Assembly (NCBI RefSeq): GCF_003999195.1
Contig: NZ_RJVR01000331.1
Location: 60,044 to 124,043 of the forward strand
Origin: Streptomyces soli
GTDB lineage: Bacteria; Actinomycetota; Actinomycetes; Streptomycetales; Streptomycetaceae
DNA: 64,000 bases
Reading direction: 5' to 3'
Under the pieces are notes generated by a model. That model ran no database searches, was not told where the DNA came from, and saw nothing but the letters and a program-made list of their open reading frames with translations. Positions 55,049 to 63,580 of this stretch are shown here, piece by piece. Position 1 is the first letter of the stretch. Every line of letters starts with the position of its first letter. Made by a program: the position numbers and the translations under genes.

Positions 55049-55067
55049 GGGCAGTCACTCTAGTGGC

Positions 55068-56159
55068 TCAGACGACCGCCGCCCGCACGCACAGCACATC
55101 AGGCAGATGCTCGGCCACCAGTTGCCAGCTGTCGCCCTCGTCCGCGCTCGCGTACACCTCCCCGTTACGATTGCCGAAGTACACCCCGGCCGGATCGGCG
55201 TCGTCCGTGCGCAGGGCGTCCCTGAGCACCACCCCGTAGTGCTCGTCCCTCGGCAGGCCCGCGCTCAGCGGTGTCCACGAGGCCCCGGCGTCATCCGTGC
55301 GGTAGACCCGGCAGAGGTAGCCCGGGGGATAGCGGTCGCTGCCGTCGTTGACCGGGAAGACGTACGCCACGCCGCTGCGCCGGGGGTGTGCGGCGACGGC
55401 GAAGCCGAAGTCGGCGGGCAGCCCCTTGCCGATCTCCGTCCAGCTCGCTCCGGAGTCGTCACTGCGGTAGACGCCGCCGTGGTTCTGCAGATACAGCCGG
55501 TCCGGGTCCACCGGATCCGCCGCGATCTTGTGCACGCACTGGCCGAACTCCGGGTACGGATCGGGCAGGAAGTCCGCCTTGATCCCGGTGTTGGACGCCT
55601 CCCAGCTCGCCCCGCCGTCCCGCGACCGGTACACCCCGCCCGAGGACACGGCCACCGTCACCGCGTCCGGATCCCGGGGATCGGTGACCACGGTGTGCAC
55701 GGCCTGCCCGCCGAAGCCGGCGCCCCACTGCTCGCGCTGCGGGTGCTCCCACAGGCTGCGTACGAACTCGAAGGTCTCCCCGCCGTCGTCGGAGCGGAAC
55801 AGGGCGCCCGGCTCGGTGCCCGCCCACACCACGCCGGGCGCACCGGGCCCGGCCGGCTGGAGCTGCCACACCCGCTCCAGCGAGGCGCCGGTCCCCTCGG
55901 GGAACTTCACCGCAGGGCGGGCCGGCTCGTGCCAGCTGCGGCCCAGGTCGTCCGAGCGGAACACCGAGGGGCCCCAGTGCGAGCTGTCCGCGCCGGCCAG
56001 CAACCGGGGCACGGCAGGGCGGGTGTCGATGCCGACGGAGTACACCGCCTGCATCGGGAAGTGCGGCCCGGTCAGCTCCCAGCCGCCGCCACCGCCCCGG
56101 CGACCGAGAAAGAGCCCTTTGCGGGTCCCTACCGCGAGCAGTACGTCATCGATGGCCAT
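55068..56159 (-). CDS. BNR/Asp-box propeller protein (sialidase-fold, VPS10-like)
   Basis: A 363-residue beta-propeller with six Asp-box-like turns: RSDDLGRSW, RSDDGGETF, RSRDGGASW, RSDDSGASW, RTDDAGASW and SADEGDSW. No signal peptide is visible, so it is cytoplasmic. Sialidase catalytic Arg triad and Glu/Tyr pairs cannot be placed, so it is probably not a sialidase. Homologues are widespread in actinobacteria without known role. It lies 19 bp upstream of ung on the same strand and may be co-transcribed. Confidence 0.8.
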   Translation of the reverse strand: MAIDDVLLAVGTRKGLFLGRRGGGGGWELTGPHFPMQAVYSVGIDTRPAVPRLLAGADSSHWGPSVFRSDDLGRSWHEPARPAVKFPEGTGASLERVWQLQPAGPGAPGVVWAGTEPGALFRSDDGGETFEFVRSLWEHPQREQWGAGFGGQAVHTVVTDPRDPDAVTVAVSSGGVYRSRDGGASWEASNTGIKADFLPDPYPEFGQCVHKIAADPVDPDRLYLQNHGGVYRSDDSGASWTEIGKGLPADFGFAVAAHPRRSGVAYVFPVNDGSDRYPPGYLCRVYRTDDAGASWTPLSAGLPRDEHYGVVLRDALRTDDADPAGVYFGNRNGEVYASADEGDSWQLVAEHLPDVLCVRAAVV

Positions 56160-56276
56160 GGTGCCTCTCCTCCGGGATACGGAATGTGTCCGGCATCACA
56201 GAGTCTGCACCGCCCCACTGACAACGTCCCCTCCGGCGCGCGTATCGCCTGTTCGGAGGGCCCGCGCGGGGACGGT

Positions 56277-57662
56277 CTAGAGGCGCTGTTCCCCGGCCTC
56301 CTCGACGGCGTTCTCATCGGCGCCAGCCGCCAGGACGAGCGGTCCGGCGGCTGAATCCCCCTTCGCCGGAAGGTGGTTGAAGAGCAGGTTCAGAGCGATC
56401 GCGGTGATGCAGCCCGCGCTGATCCCGCTGTCCATCACCGTCTGGAACCAGTCCGGGAACCGGTCGTAGATCGTCGGCACACCCACCGGCAGGAGCCCGA
56501 CCGCGAGCGACACCGCGACCACCGTCAGATTGTGGTTGTCCTTGAACTCGACCGTGGCCAGCGTCCGCAGTCCGTTCGCCGCCACCGACCCGAACATCAC
56601 CAGGCCCGCGCCGCCCAGCACCGGCGCCGGTATCGCGGCGACCACGGCGCCCAGTTTCGGCAGCAGGCCGAGCAGCACCAGAATGCCGCCCGCCGTCGCG
56701 ACGACCCAGCGGCTGCGCACCCGGGTCATGCCGACCAGGCCGACGTTCTGCGCGAAGGCGGTGTACGGAAAGGTGTTGAAGATGCCGCCGAGGACCGTGG
56801 ACACGCCGTCCGCGCGCAGGCCGTCCGCGAGCCGCCGCGGCTCGATCCTGCGCCCGGTCAGCTCGCCCACCGCGATGAAGTCACCCGTCGTCTCGGTCAT
56901 CGTCACCAGCGCCACCACCAGCATCGACACGATCGCCGCGCCCTGGAAGGACGGGGTGCCGAAGTGGAACGGGGTGCTGATGCCGACCCAGTCCGCGTCA
57001 CCGACCCCGCTGAAGTCCGTGAAGCCAAGCAGCAGCGCCACCACCATGCCGAGCACGATGCCGGCCAGCACCGCCACCCGGCTCAGGAACGGCGGCGCGA
57101 AGCGTTGGATCGCCAGCACCGCCACCAGCACGCCGGCCGCCAGCGCGATGTTCTTCGGCTCCCCGAAGTCCTTGGCGCCCTGGCCGCCGGCCGCCCAGTT
57201 GCCGGCCACCGGCAGCAGGCTCAGCCCGATGACCAGGATCACGGTGCCGGTCACCAGCGGCGGGAAGAACCGCAGCAGCCGCCCGAAGACCGGGGCCAGC
57301 AGGATCATCGCCAGCCCCGCCACGATGACCGAGCCGTAGATCGCCGGCAGCCCGCCGTCCTTGCCGATCAGCACCATCGGCGTCACCGCCGCGAACGTAC
57401 AGCCCTGCATGATCGGCAGCCGCACGCCGAACCGCCACCACCCGACGCACTGCAGCAGCGTCGCGACGCCGCACAGCAGCAGGTCGGCGGTGATCAGATA
57501 CGCCAGGTCGGCGCCCTTCATCCCCAGTGAGCCGCCGACGATCAGCGGCACCGCCACCGCGCCCGCGTACATGGCCAGCACATGCTGGAGGCCGAATGCC
57601 CCCAGCTGCGCGGCCGGCAGGACCTCGTCCACCGGGTGGGCGGATTTCTCTACAGTCGCCAT
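56277..57662 (-). CDS. Nucleobase:cation symporter-2 family permease (xanthine/uracil)
   Basis: A 461-residue permease with about twelve to fourteen hydrophobic segments. The NCS2 signature region appears as ETTGDFIAVGELTGR and TFPYTAFAQNVGLVGMTRVRSR, and the substrate Gln/Glu-type residues lie in TM1-TM8 spans (FGLQHVLAMYAGAVAVPL). It would import xanthine, uric acid or uracil with protons. Single gene; no purine-degradation partner is adjacent. Confidence 0.9.
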   Translation of the reverse strand: MATVEKSAHPVDEVLPAAQLGAFGLQHVLAMYAGAVAVPLIVGGSLGMKGADLAYLITADLLLCGVATLLQCVGWWRFGVRLPIMQGCTFAAVTPMVLIGKDGGLPAIYGSVIVAGLAMILLAPVFGRLLRFFPPLVTGTVILVIGLSLLPVAGNWAAGGQGAKDFGEPKNIALAAGVLVAVLAIQRFAPPFLSRVAVLAGIVLGMVVALLLGFTDFSGVGDADWVGISTPFHFGTPSFQGAAIVSMLVVALVTMTETTGDFIAVGELTGRRIEPRRLADGLRADGVSTVLGGIFNTFPYTAFAQNVGLVGMTRVRSRWVVATAGGILVLLGLLPKLGAVVAAIPAPVLGGAGLVMFGSVAANGLRTLATVEFKDNHNLTVVAVSLAVGLLPVGVPTIYDRFPDWFQTVMDSGISAGCITAIALNLLFNHLPAKGDSAAGPLVLAAGADENAVEEAGEQRL

Positions 57663-57755
57663 GGGCTCTCCTCGACACCACGCGTGCGGGTATGACAGCC
57701 CAGACCGTAGACGCCTTAAACATTTTGTTGATTTCGAAACGGTTTCAGGTCTGTG

Positions 57756-59135
57756 TCACAGGATCGGGCGAGCCGCGGTCAACAGGCCCGCCCAGTCCGG
57801 AATCTTCACCGTCGCACGATCCAGCGAGCGTCCCAGCTCCGCCTCCGCCGCCTCGATCGCCTCCCACCCCGACCACTCCACCGGATCGGCGCCCAGCGAC
57901 CGCAACCCCTCCAGCGGATCCGCCGGCAGCGCCCGGGCCAGCAGGAGCGGCGCATCGGCGACGAGCGCGGCCGCCGTCTGCTTGGCGCACGGACGGTTGG
58001 TGCCGATCACCCCGGTCGGCCCCCGCTTGATCCACCCGGCGACGTACTCGCCCGGCGACGGTTGCCCGTCACGCAGTACCCGCCCCGCGTCGTTGGGTAC
58101 GATTCCGGCACTCGCGTCGAACGGCAACCCGGCCAGCGGAACCCCCCGGTAGCCCACGCTGCGCAGCACCAGCTGCGCGTCGATCTCCTCCAGCAGCCCG
58201 GTGCCGGCCACTCCGCCCTGTCCGTCGGGCGCCGTCCGCTCGAAGCGCACCCCTGTCACCGCGTCGTCGCCCAGCAGCTCCACCGGCCGCAGGAAGAACC
58301 GCAGATGGATCCGGCGGGCCCGCCCCGAGGTCGGCCGCTCGGCCCAGCCCCGCAGTACCTCCACATTGCGCCGCGCCGCCGGCGGCAGCCCGGAAGGGTC
58401 CGCGTAGGCCGGGTCCAGGGCCAGCTCATCGGACCGTACGACCACCTCGGCGCCCGGCAGGTCGCCCAGCTCACGCAGCTCCTTGGTGGTGAACTTCGCC
58501 TGCGACGGGCCGCGCCGCCCCACCACATGAACATCCGTCACCCGGCTGTCCTGCAAGGCGTGCAGCGCAGCGTCGGGCACATCGGTGCGCCGCAGCTCCT
58601 CCCCGCCCCTGGCCAGGATCCGGGCCACGTCCACCGCCACATTGCCGACCCCGATCACGACCGCGGACCGTGCCCGCAGCACGAACTCGTCCGGGTCCTC
58701 ATCCGGGTGCGCGCTGTACCAGGACACGAACCGGGTCGCGGAATGGCTGCCGGGCAGATCCTCGCCGGGGACCCTGAGCCTGCGGTCGGTAGCCGCGCCC
58801 ACGCAGTAGACCACCGCGTGGTAGAGCGAGAGCAGCGCGAGCGGAGCGAGATGGGGGTCCCCCCGGCCGAAGGTCGGGGGAGGATCCAGGGCGCCGCCGA
58901 CCGTCACATTGCCCAGGAAGCGGATCCGCGGGTCCTCCAGGACGCGCCGCAGATTCCCCTGCAGGGACTTGATCTTCTCGTGGTCGGGCGCGACCCCGTA
59001 CCGGACCAGCCCGTACGGGCAGGGCAGCCGGTCCAGGACATCGACGGCCACGTCCGGGACGGCGTCCTGCCGGGCCAGCGCCTCGGCCGTGTAGACACCG
59101 CTGGGACCTGATCCGACCACTGCGATACGAAGCAC
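57756..59135 (-). CDS. FAD-dependent ferredoxin-NADP reductase (FprA/adrenodoxin reductase type)
   Basis: A 459-residue reductase: FAD motif VGSGPSG (residues 7-13), CPYGLVRYGVAPDH, NADP motif GVGNVAVDVARIL, VVGRRGP and a C-terminal WIKRGPTGVIGTNR. It passes electrons from NADPH to ferredoxins, often for P450s. GTG 59135 was chosen because GGAAGGA precedes it. Residues about 84-100 (DPPPTFGRGDPHLAP) fall in a place where relatives have a short loop, and the DNA is a piece of the dispersed GC-rich repeat inserted in frame. Confidence 0.88.
   Translation of the reverse strand: MLRIAVVGSGPSGVYTAEALARQDAVPDVAVDVLDRLPCPYGLVRYGVAPDHEKIKSLQGNLRRVLEDPRIRFLGNVTVGGALDPPPTFGRGDPHLAPLALLSLYHAVVYCVGAATDRRLRVPGEDLPGSHSATRFVSWYSAHPDEDPDEFVLRARSAVVIGVGNVAVDVARILARGGEELRRTDVPDAALHALQDSRVTDVHVVGRRGPSQAKFTTKELRELGDLPGAEVVVRSDELALDPAYADPSGLPPAARRNVEVLRGWAERPTSGRARRIHLRFFLRPVELLGDDAVTGVRFERTAPDGQGGVAGTGLLEEIDAQLVLRSVGYRGVPLAGLPFDASAGIVPNDAGRVLRDGQPSPGEYVAGWIKRGPTGVIGTNRPCAKQTAAALVADAPLLLARALPADPLEGLRSLGADPVEWSGWEAIEAAEAELGRSLDRATVKIPDWAGLLTAARPIL
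58836..58886. repeat. Short GC-rich repeat inserted in frame in the ferredoxin reductase gene
   Basis: ATGGGGGTCCCCCC and GGCCGAAGGTCGGGGGAGGAT (read in parts) resemble the repeat units at 46024 and 49350. The insertion adds roughly 17 residues between GNVTVGG and LLSLYHAV. It is in a loop, so the protein may tolerate it. Confidence 0.6.
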
Positions 59136-59213
59136 GAGCAGTCCTTCCCACGGTGGATGGTGCGGGTACGTCCAGCATCGCACCGGTATGTGCTCACAGG
59201 GAGAGGACACGAC

Positions 59214-59834
59214 TCAGGTGAGTGACGGAGCCTCGCCGGCCTGGTCCGGCGGGACGCCTAGCTCCCACCGCAGCCCGTAGCGCTGGAACAGCTCCGCCCG
59301 CAGCCGGGCCAGCGGCATCGGCGCCCCGGGGATGAGCAGCGCGAACACCGCGCCCATCAGCAGCGCCCGCAGCATCCGGTAGTCCTGCTCCGGGTCCGCG
59401 GAGCCCCAGGCCACTATGGAATCGCGCAGCAGGACCGCCAGCCGCTGCTGCTCGGGGCACTCGACGAAACCTTCCGCCTGGAGTATTCCGGCCATGTGGG
59501 CGCGCATCAGCACCGGATGCCTGACCGGCAGCCCCAGGACGCAGTCCACGGCCCGGGCGAGCAGCTCGTGCCCGTCGGCGGTGCGGGGCTCGCGTTCCAG
59601 CGCGGCGGCCAGTTCCAGATGCATCAGCCGGTGTGTCGCCGACTGCAGCAGCTGTCGCTTGCCCGGGAAGTAGTACGAGACCAGGCCGCGCGCCGCCCCG
59701 GCCCGTTCGGCGATCTCGGCCAGCGTCGTGGCCTCGTATCCGCGCTCCTCGACCAGCTCGATCGTCGCGCGCAACAGTCGCTCGCGGGAACGCCGCCGCA
59801 TCTCCTCGTTGACCGATGGACGCCGCGGGGACAT
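59214..59834 (-). CDS. TetR-family transcriptional regulator
   Basis: A 206-residue TetR protein. Helix-turn-helix ATTLAEIAERAGAARGLVSYYFPGKRQLL lies at residues about 35-63. ATG 59834 was chosen because AGGAG precedes it by 7 bases; TTG 59867 and ATG 59849 are in frame without sites. It lies upstream of the ferredoxin reductase gene (79 bp) on the same strand. A near-palindrome just upstream of the start is its likely operator. Confidence 0.88.
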   Translation of the reverse strand: MSPRRPSVNEEMRRRSRERLLRATIELVEERGYEATTLAEIAERAGAARGLVSYYFPGKRQLLQSATHRLMHLELAAALEREPRTADGHELLARAVDCVLGLPVRHPVLMRAHMAGILQAEGFVECPEQQRLAVLLRDSIVAWGSADPEQDYRMLRALLMGAVFALLIPGAPMPLARLRAELFQRYGLRWELGVPPDQAGEAPSLT

Positions 59835-59851
59835 GCTGGACTCCTGCATTG

Positions 59852-59868
59852 ACTGGCTCACAGCCAAT
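59852..59868. promoter_or_regulatory. TetR autoregulatory palindrome
   Basis: ACTGGCT-CAC-AGCCAAT: six of seven arm positions match. It lies 18-34 bp upstream of the chosen TetR start, over the ribosome-loading region, and is adjacent to AATATA (59866-59871), a possible -10. Typical layout for a self-repressing TetR gene. Confidence 0.6.
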
Positions 59869-59920
59869 ATACTCGGACGTGGGTACCCGGCGGCGCGGGG
59901 GACTGCCGGGTACCCAGCTG

Positions 59921-60640
59921 TCAGCCTGCCCTGCCGAAGGTCCCGAGGACCGGCAGCAGCCCTTCCGGCCGCAGCTCCACCGGCAGATGCTCCACGAAGT
60001 GCACCGGGCAGCCCAGAACCGCCGCGCCCCCGTCGGCGCGTCGATCGTCGCCCACCATTGCCACCGCCTCCGGCTCCAGCCCGAGCGCGTCGCAGGCGAT
60101 ACGGAACAGCCGCGGATCCGGCTTCTGGATGCCGTGCTCATAGCTCAGGACGAAGGCATCGACGTACGCGTCGAGCCCGTGCTTCCGGAAGACCGGCCGC
60201 AGGTCCCAGCCGATGTTGCTCACCACCGCCACCCGTATCCCGCACTCGCGCAGCTCCTCGAGCACCTTGGCGGTGTCGGGATACGGCGCCCACGCGGCCG
60301 GCGTCATGTGCCGGTCGTACAGCGCGTCGTACAGCTCTTCCCAGGGCAGCTCTGCCAGCCGGGCCAGCCCCGTGAACGCCGCTCGGTGGTGCTCGGCGCT
60401 CAGGTCCCGCTCCCGCCACAGCGGTTCCAGGCCGGCCGGCACCACCTCGGGCGGCGCCCCGCCGGGCTGACCGCCGGTCCGGCTCAACTTCTCGGCGTAC
60501 GACGCCAGTTCGTCGTCCGGCAGCGTGATGCCGGCCTCGTCCAGCACCGACAGCAGCCAACTCTCCGCCGGCTCGATGCGCAACAGAGTCCCGGAGAAGT
60601 CGAACATGCAGCCCTTGGGTGTGATCTTCATGCTCGCCAT
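59921..60640 (-). CDS. HAD-superfamily hydrolase with DFSGT motif I
   Basis: A 239-residue HAD protein. Motif I is FDFSGTL (nucleophile Asp kept, second Asp replaced by Ser), motif II is VVSNIG, motif III includes KPDPRLF, and motif IV is VGDDRRAD. The second Asp is the proton donor in phosphatases, so ordinary phosphatase activity is doubtful; other HADs with changed second residues act on C-P or C-halogen bonds. The cap domain is between motif I and II. It is separated from the TetR gene by about 85 bp. Confidence 0.8.
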   Translation of the reverse strand: MASMKITPKGCMFDFSGTLLRIEPAESWLLSVLDEAGITLPDDELASYAEKLSRTGGQPGGAPPEVVPAGLEPLWRERDLSAEHHRAAFTGLARLAELPWEELYDALYDRHMTPAAWAPYPDTAKVLEELRECGIRVAVVSNIGWDLRPVFRKHGLDAYVDAFVLSYEHGIQKPDPRLFRIACDALGLEPEAVAMVGDDRRADGGAAVLGCPVHFVEHLPVELRPEGLLPVLGTFGRAG

Positions 60641-60681
60641 TTTCGTCCATACGTCGATCCGCCGATCATGGCGCCCCGGGC

Positions 60682-61632
60682 CTACGCCAGCGCCTTGAGC
60701 CCCGGCCCGAAGGCGACCAGCAGCGGGATGACCGGCACCAGCGTGGCCAGTGCCGTGACCCGGGCACGATGCGCCCAGGTCAGCCGGGGTCCCGGGTCGA
60801 GCAGCCGGTTCACCCGCCCCGGCATCTGCGCCAGCGGCATGGGGGAGGGGCCGAACACCCCTCGGTCCTCATTGAGTTCGACCAGGGCGAGGGCGGTCGT
60901 CAGGCGGCCGAATCGGCGTGAGGCGATGTCGTCGGCGGCCAGTTCGACCAGCCGGTGCACCTGGTTGCGGAAGCCCGCGAAGACCGGCACCTGCGGGAAA
61001 CCGGCGGCGAGCGCGCCCGCGCAGTGAAGCAGCACATCGTGCCGGGCCCGTGCGTGCCCCTGCTCGTGTGCGAGAACCGCGTCGAGCTGACGGCCCTTCA
61101 ACCGGCGCAGCGCGGCGGTGGTGATGACCAACTGCGGGTGGGCTCCGGTCAGCCACCACGCGTCGGACCGGCCGCTCTCCAGCACGACGAGCCGCTGGTC
61201 CGCCGGGAGATCGAACCCCGGACCCTCGCCGGGCAGCCGGGGCGCCCGAACCAGAAGGTCGGCGCGCCGTTGCCGCTGACGGGCGCGCGCGGCCCGTACC
61301 TCACGGGTGAGCATCGCAGCGGTCCAGGCGCCGCCGCACGCCAGGAGGGCGGCCAGCACCCCGGCCCACGGCCCGTAGCCGGGAAGCCCGTACGCGTCCA
61401 CCACGCCGTGCGGCGCGAAGGCGAAGACATGGCCGCGCACCGCCGTCCAGGCGGCCGACGCGGTGAGGGCCATCGCCAGGACGCAGCACAGCAGGACGGC
61501 GGCGACCACGCACTGCCAGACCCACATGGCCAGCACGGGCTCGCGCTCCGGCCAGTCGGCGCGGGCCAGCAGTCGCGGCGCCGTCGCCGCGGTCATCGCG
61601 CCGAGCAGCAGCAGCACGGAGGGGACCGTCAT
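60682..61632 (-). CDS. M56/BlaR1-like membrane zinc metallopeptidase
   Basis: A 316-residue membrane protein with four to five hydrophobic segments. The zinc motif HEQGH is in DAVLAHEQGHARARHD (about residue 190), and the third ligand region is VELAADDIASRR. M56 proteins next to BlaI-type repressors sense beta-lactams; here no such partner is adjacent. Function unknown. Confidence 0.85.
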   Translation of the reverse strand: MTVPSVLLLLGAMTAATAPRLLARADWPEREPVLAMWVWQCVVAAVLLCCVLAMALTASAAWTAVRGHVFAFAPHGVVDAYGLPGYGPWAGVLAALLACGGAWTAAMLTREVRAARARQRQRRADLLVRAPRLPGEGPGFDLPADQRLVVLESGRSDAWWLTGAHPQLVITTAALRRLKGRQLDAVLAHEQGHARARHDVLLHCAGALAAGFPQVPVFAGFRNQVHRLVELAADDIASRRFGRLTTALALVELNEDRGVFGPSPMPLAQMPGRVNRLLDPGPRLTWAHRARVTALATLVPVIPLLVAFGPGLKALA

Positions 61633-61707
61633 GGCGTTCAGACTATGAGGGTGTCGCCACCGTCCGGTACGCCGTCGCGCTCAAAAGTGACGCACGCCTC
61701 ACACATG

Positions 61708-62346
61708 TCAGAGGGTCAACAGCATCGCGAGCATCCCGATCGCCATGGAGACCCGGCAGGCCGCCGCCATCTCCGGCGCCCCCAGCTCCCGCCCCACCGC
61801 CGTGATCGCCGAAGGCCGGGGGAGCTCTACCGCCACGCCGCCCCCCGCCACGCCGCCCCCCGCCACGCCGCCCCCCGCCTGCGCCACCGAGGGTACCGAC
61901 GCCAGCCGGACCCCCGCCGCCAGCACATACGCCGCGAAGTACGCCAGCAGCAGCCCTGTCAGCAGCGGCGCGCCGCCCGGCATGTGCCCCTCGTGCGACG
62001 CCGTGCCGCCCGGCACCATCGCCACCGCCATGTACACCATCGCCCCAGCGCCCACCGCGTGGTGGGCGTGATGGGCGTCCCGGCCGTCCCGCCGGGCGAG
62101 TAGCAGGGCCCGTACGGCGGCCGCCCCGAAGAGCACGGCGAACAGCGGCGGTCCCCAGGGACGGGGGTCCAGTACGGAGACGGGCACGGCCATGGCCGCC
62201 ATGCCGAGCCCCATCAGCCCCTCGTCCCGGGCGGCGTGCCGATCCGCGCCCCCCGCGCAGCCCGGCCGCGTACGCAGCAGGCACAAGAGCCCCGTGGCCG
62301 CCCCGAGAACGACGAGCAGCCACCCCACCAGTGCTGGTCCGTGCAT
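61708..62346 (-). CDS. DUF5134-family membrane protein with Gly/Val tandem repeat
   Basis: A 212-residue membrane protein with about six hydrophobic segments, starting MHGPALVGWLLVVLGAATG. A His-rich HAHHAHHAVGAG stretch is in an exposed loop. Near the C-terminus three exact 15-bp repeats (61831-61875) encode AGGGV units, an expansion prone to length change. ATG 62346 was chosen by homology; the longer frame crosses a MITE-like element. The element lies 104 bp upstream and may affect its transcription. Confidence 0.8.
   Translation of the reverse strand: MHGPALVGWLLVVLGAATGLLCLLRTRPGCAGGADRHAARDEGLMGLGMAAMAVPVSVLDPRPWGPPLFAVLFGAAAVRALLLARRDGRDAHHAHHAVGAGAMVYMAVAMVPGGTASHEGHMPGGAPLLTGLLLAYFAAYVLAAGVRLASVPSVAQAGGGVAGGGVAGGGVAVELPRPSAITAVGRELGAPEMAAACRVSMAIGMLAMLLTL
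61831..61875. repeat. Three exact tandem copies of a 15-bp unit
   Basis: CGCCACGCCGCCCCC occurs three times in tandem, then CGCC. It lies in the DUF5134 gene, in frame, giving three AGGGV units. Slippage would change the number by whole codons without breaking the frame. Confidence 0.9.
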
Positions 62347-62450
62347 GTCCGGCCTCCCCGCCTCGGCGTCCTCGGCCGCCGTACGCAGGATGCCCGCGCC
62401 GGGCGGCGCATACTCGAGCGCACGGACGTATCCGGGGCGCGTGGGGCTCA

Positions 62451-62671
62451 GAGCCTGTCGGATGACCTCTGATCGGGCGGCCACGCCTCCCCCAGCCTGG
62501 CGGCTGGGAGGTGCCCCCAGGCACGCACGCTTCCCGCGTTGCCGAAATGGCCTAGTAGCTCCGCTACGAGGACATCCTCCCCCAGACTCCGTCCGGGGGG
62601 ACCCCCAGCGCCTTGGAATCGCACGCACCAGACCGCGTCCGCTCTCCGATCGAAGGTCATCCGACAGGCTC
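62451..62671. mobile_element. MITE-like element with 26-bp terminal inverted repeats
   Basis: The left end GAGCCTGTCGGATGACC... (62451-62476) and right end (62646-62671) are inverted repeats matching at 24 of 26 positions. TCA occurs on both sides (62448-62450 and 62672-62674) as a possible target duplication. The 221-bp body has no transposase. It contains the dispersed GC-rich block with the CATTTCGGCAACGC core. The right TCA is the stop codon of the EamA gene. A full-length IS with such ends could mobilise it. Confidence 0.8.
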
Positions 62672-63565
62672 TCAGGCGGCCGTGCGCTGGGTGACCGCGA
62701 CGCAGACCAGCACCGCCACGGCGGCCAACGGCGTCCAGGCGCCGAGGCGTTCGCTGAGCAGGGCCGCCGACCAGACCAGGGTCAGCAGCGGCTGGGCGAG
62801 CTGCAGCTGACTGGCGCGTGCGACCCCGATCGCCGCCATGCCCCGGTACCAGACCATCAGGCCGAGGAACTGCGAGACCACCGCCAGGTATCCCAGCCCG
62901 GCCAGCGCCGTCCCGCTCACCCGCGCCGGCTCCAGGGCGAGCGCGACCGCTGCCGCGGGCACTGTCAGCGGCAGTGCGCCCGCCAGCGCCCAGGCGATCA
63001 CCTGCCACCCCGGCATCGCCGCCGCCAGCCGGCCGCCCTCGACATAGCCGGCCGCGCACACCACCAGCGCGCCGAACAGCAGCAGGTCACCCGCCGTCGG
63101 AGTGCCGCCGCTCTGCACCAGCGTGAAGACCGTGACGACCCCCGCTCCGGCGAGCGCGGCGGCCCAGAAGGCCCGCGACGGCCGCGCCCCGCCCCGTACG
63201 GCCGCCAGTACAGCGGTGGTGAGCGGCAGCGCCCCGACCACGACCGCCGCGTGCGAGGTGTCGGTGGTCTCCAGGGCGAGCGTGGTGAGCAGCGGGAAGC
63301 CGAGCACGACCCCGAGAGCGACCACCGCCAGGCCCGGCCAGTGGCGGCGGTCCGGCACCGGGGTCCGCCCCGCGGCCAGGCAGCCGCCGGCGACCAGGGC
63401 GGCGAGCACGCCGCGCACCGTCACGGTGGTCCACGGGCCGAAGCCGGTCAGGGACCAGTGGGTCGCCGGAAAGGTGAAGGAGAAGGTCGCTACGCCGAGG
63501 GCGGCGAGGAGGGTGCCGCTCACTGCTATCGGCCGGACGACAGTAGCGCTATTGTGTGCTGTCAT
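62672..63565 (-). CDS. EamA/DMT-family transporter
   Basis: A 297-residue protein with ten hydrophobic segments in two halves of five. A drug/metabolite exporter signature is in SQLQLAQPLLTLVWSALLLSERLG-like sequence (ASQLQLAQPLLTLVWSAALL). Its ATG (63563-63565) overlaps that of the divergent MocR gene, so the two are linked by a single short control region. The MITE-like element begins at its stop codon. Confidence 0.88.
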   Translation of the reverse strand: MTAHNSATVVRPIAVSGTLLAALGVATFSFTFPATHWSLTGFGPWTTVTVRGVLAALVAGGCLAAGRTPVPDRRHWPGLAVVALGVVLGFPLLTTLALETTDTSHAAVVVGALPLTTAVLAAVRGGARPSRAFWAAALAGAGVVTVFTLVQSGGTPTAGDLLLFGALVVCAAGYVEGGRLAAAMPGWQVIAWALAGALPLTVPAAAVALALEPARVSGTALAGLGYLAVVSQFLGLMVWYRGMAAIGVARASQLQLAQPLLTLVWSAALLSERLGAWTPLAAVAVLVCVAVTQRTAA

Positions 63566-63580
63566 GAATCACGATAGCAG
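63523..63580. promoter_or_regulatory. Repeat operator between EamA and MocR genes
   Basis: CTGCTATCG (63523-63531) and CGATAGCAG (63572-63580) are perfect inverted repeats. In between, GCTATTGTG (63548-63556) and CACGATAGC (63570-63578) match at eight of nine positions. All share a CTAT(C/T)G core. They cover both start codons, which fits control of both genes by the MocR protein. Confidence 0.65.

Noticed and set aside
55068..56159. Sialidase function for the Asp-box protein
   Set aside because: Asp-boxes are structural; the catalytic Arg, Tyr and Glu residues and a signal peptide are not seen.
62347..62628. N-terminal extension of the DUF5134 protein
   Set aside because: It runs through the MITE-like element; the family start is MHGPALVGW at 62346.
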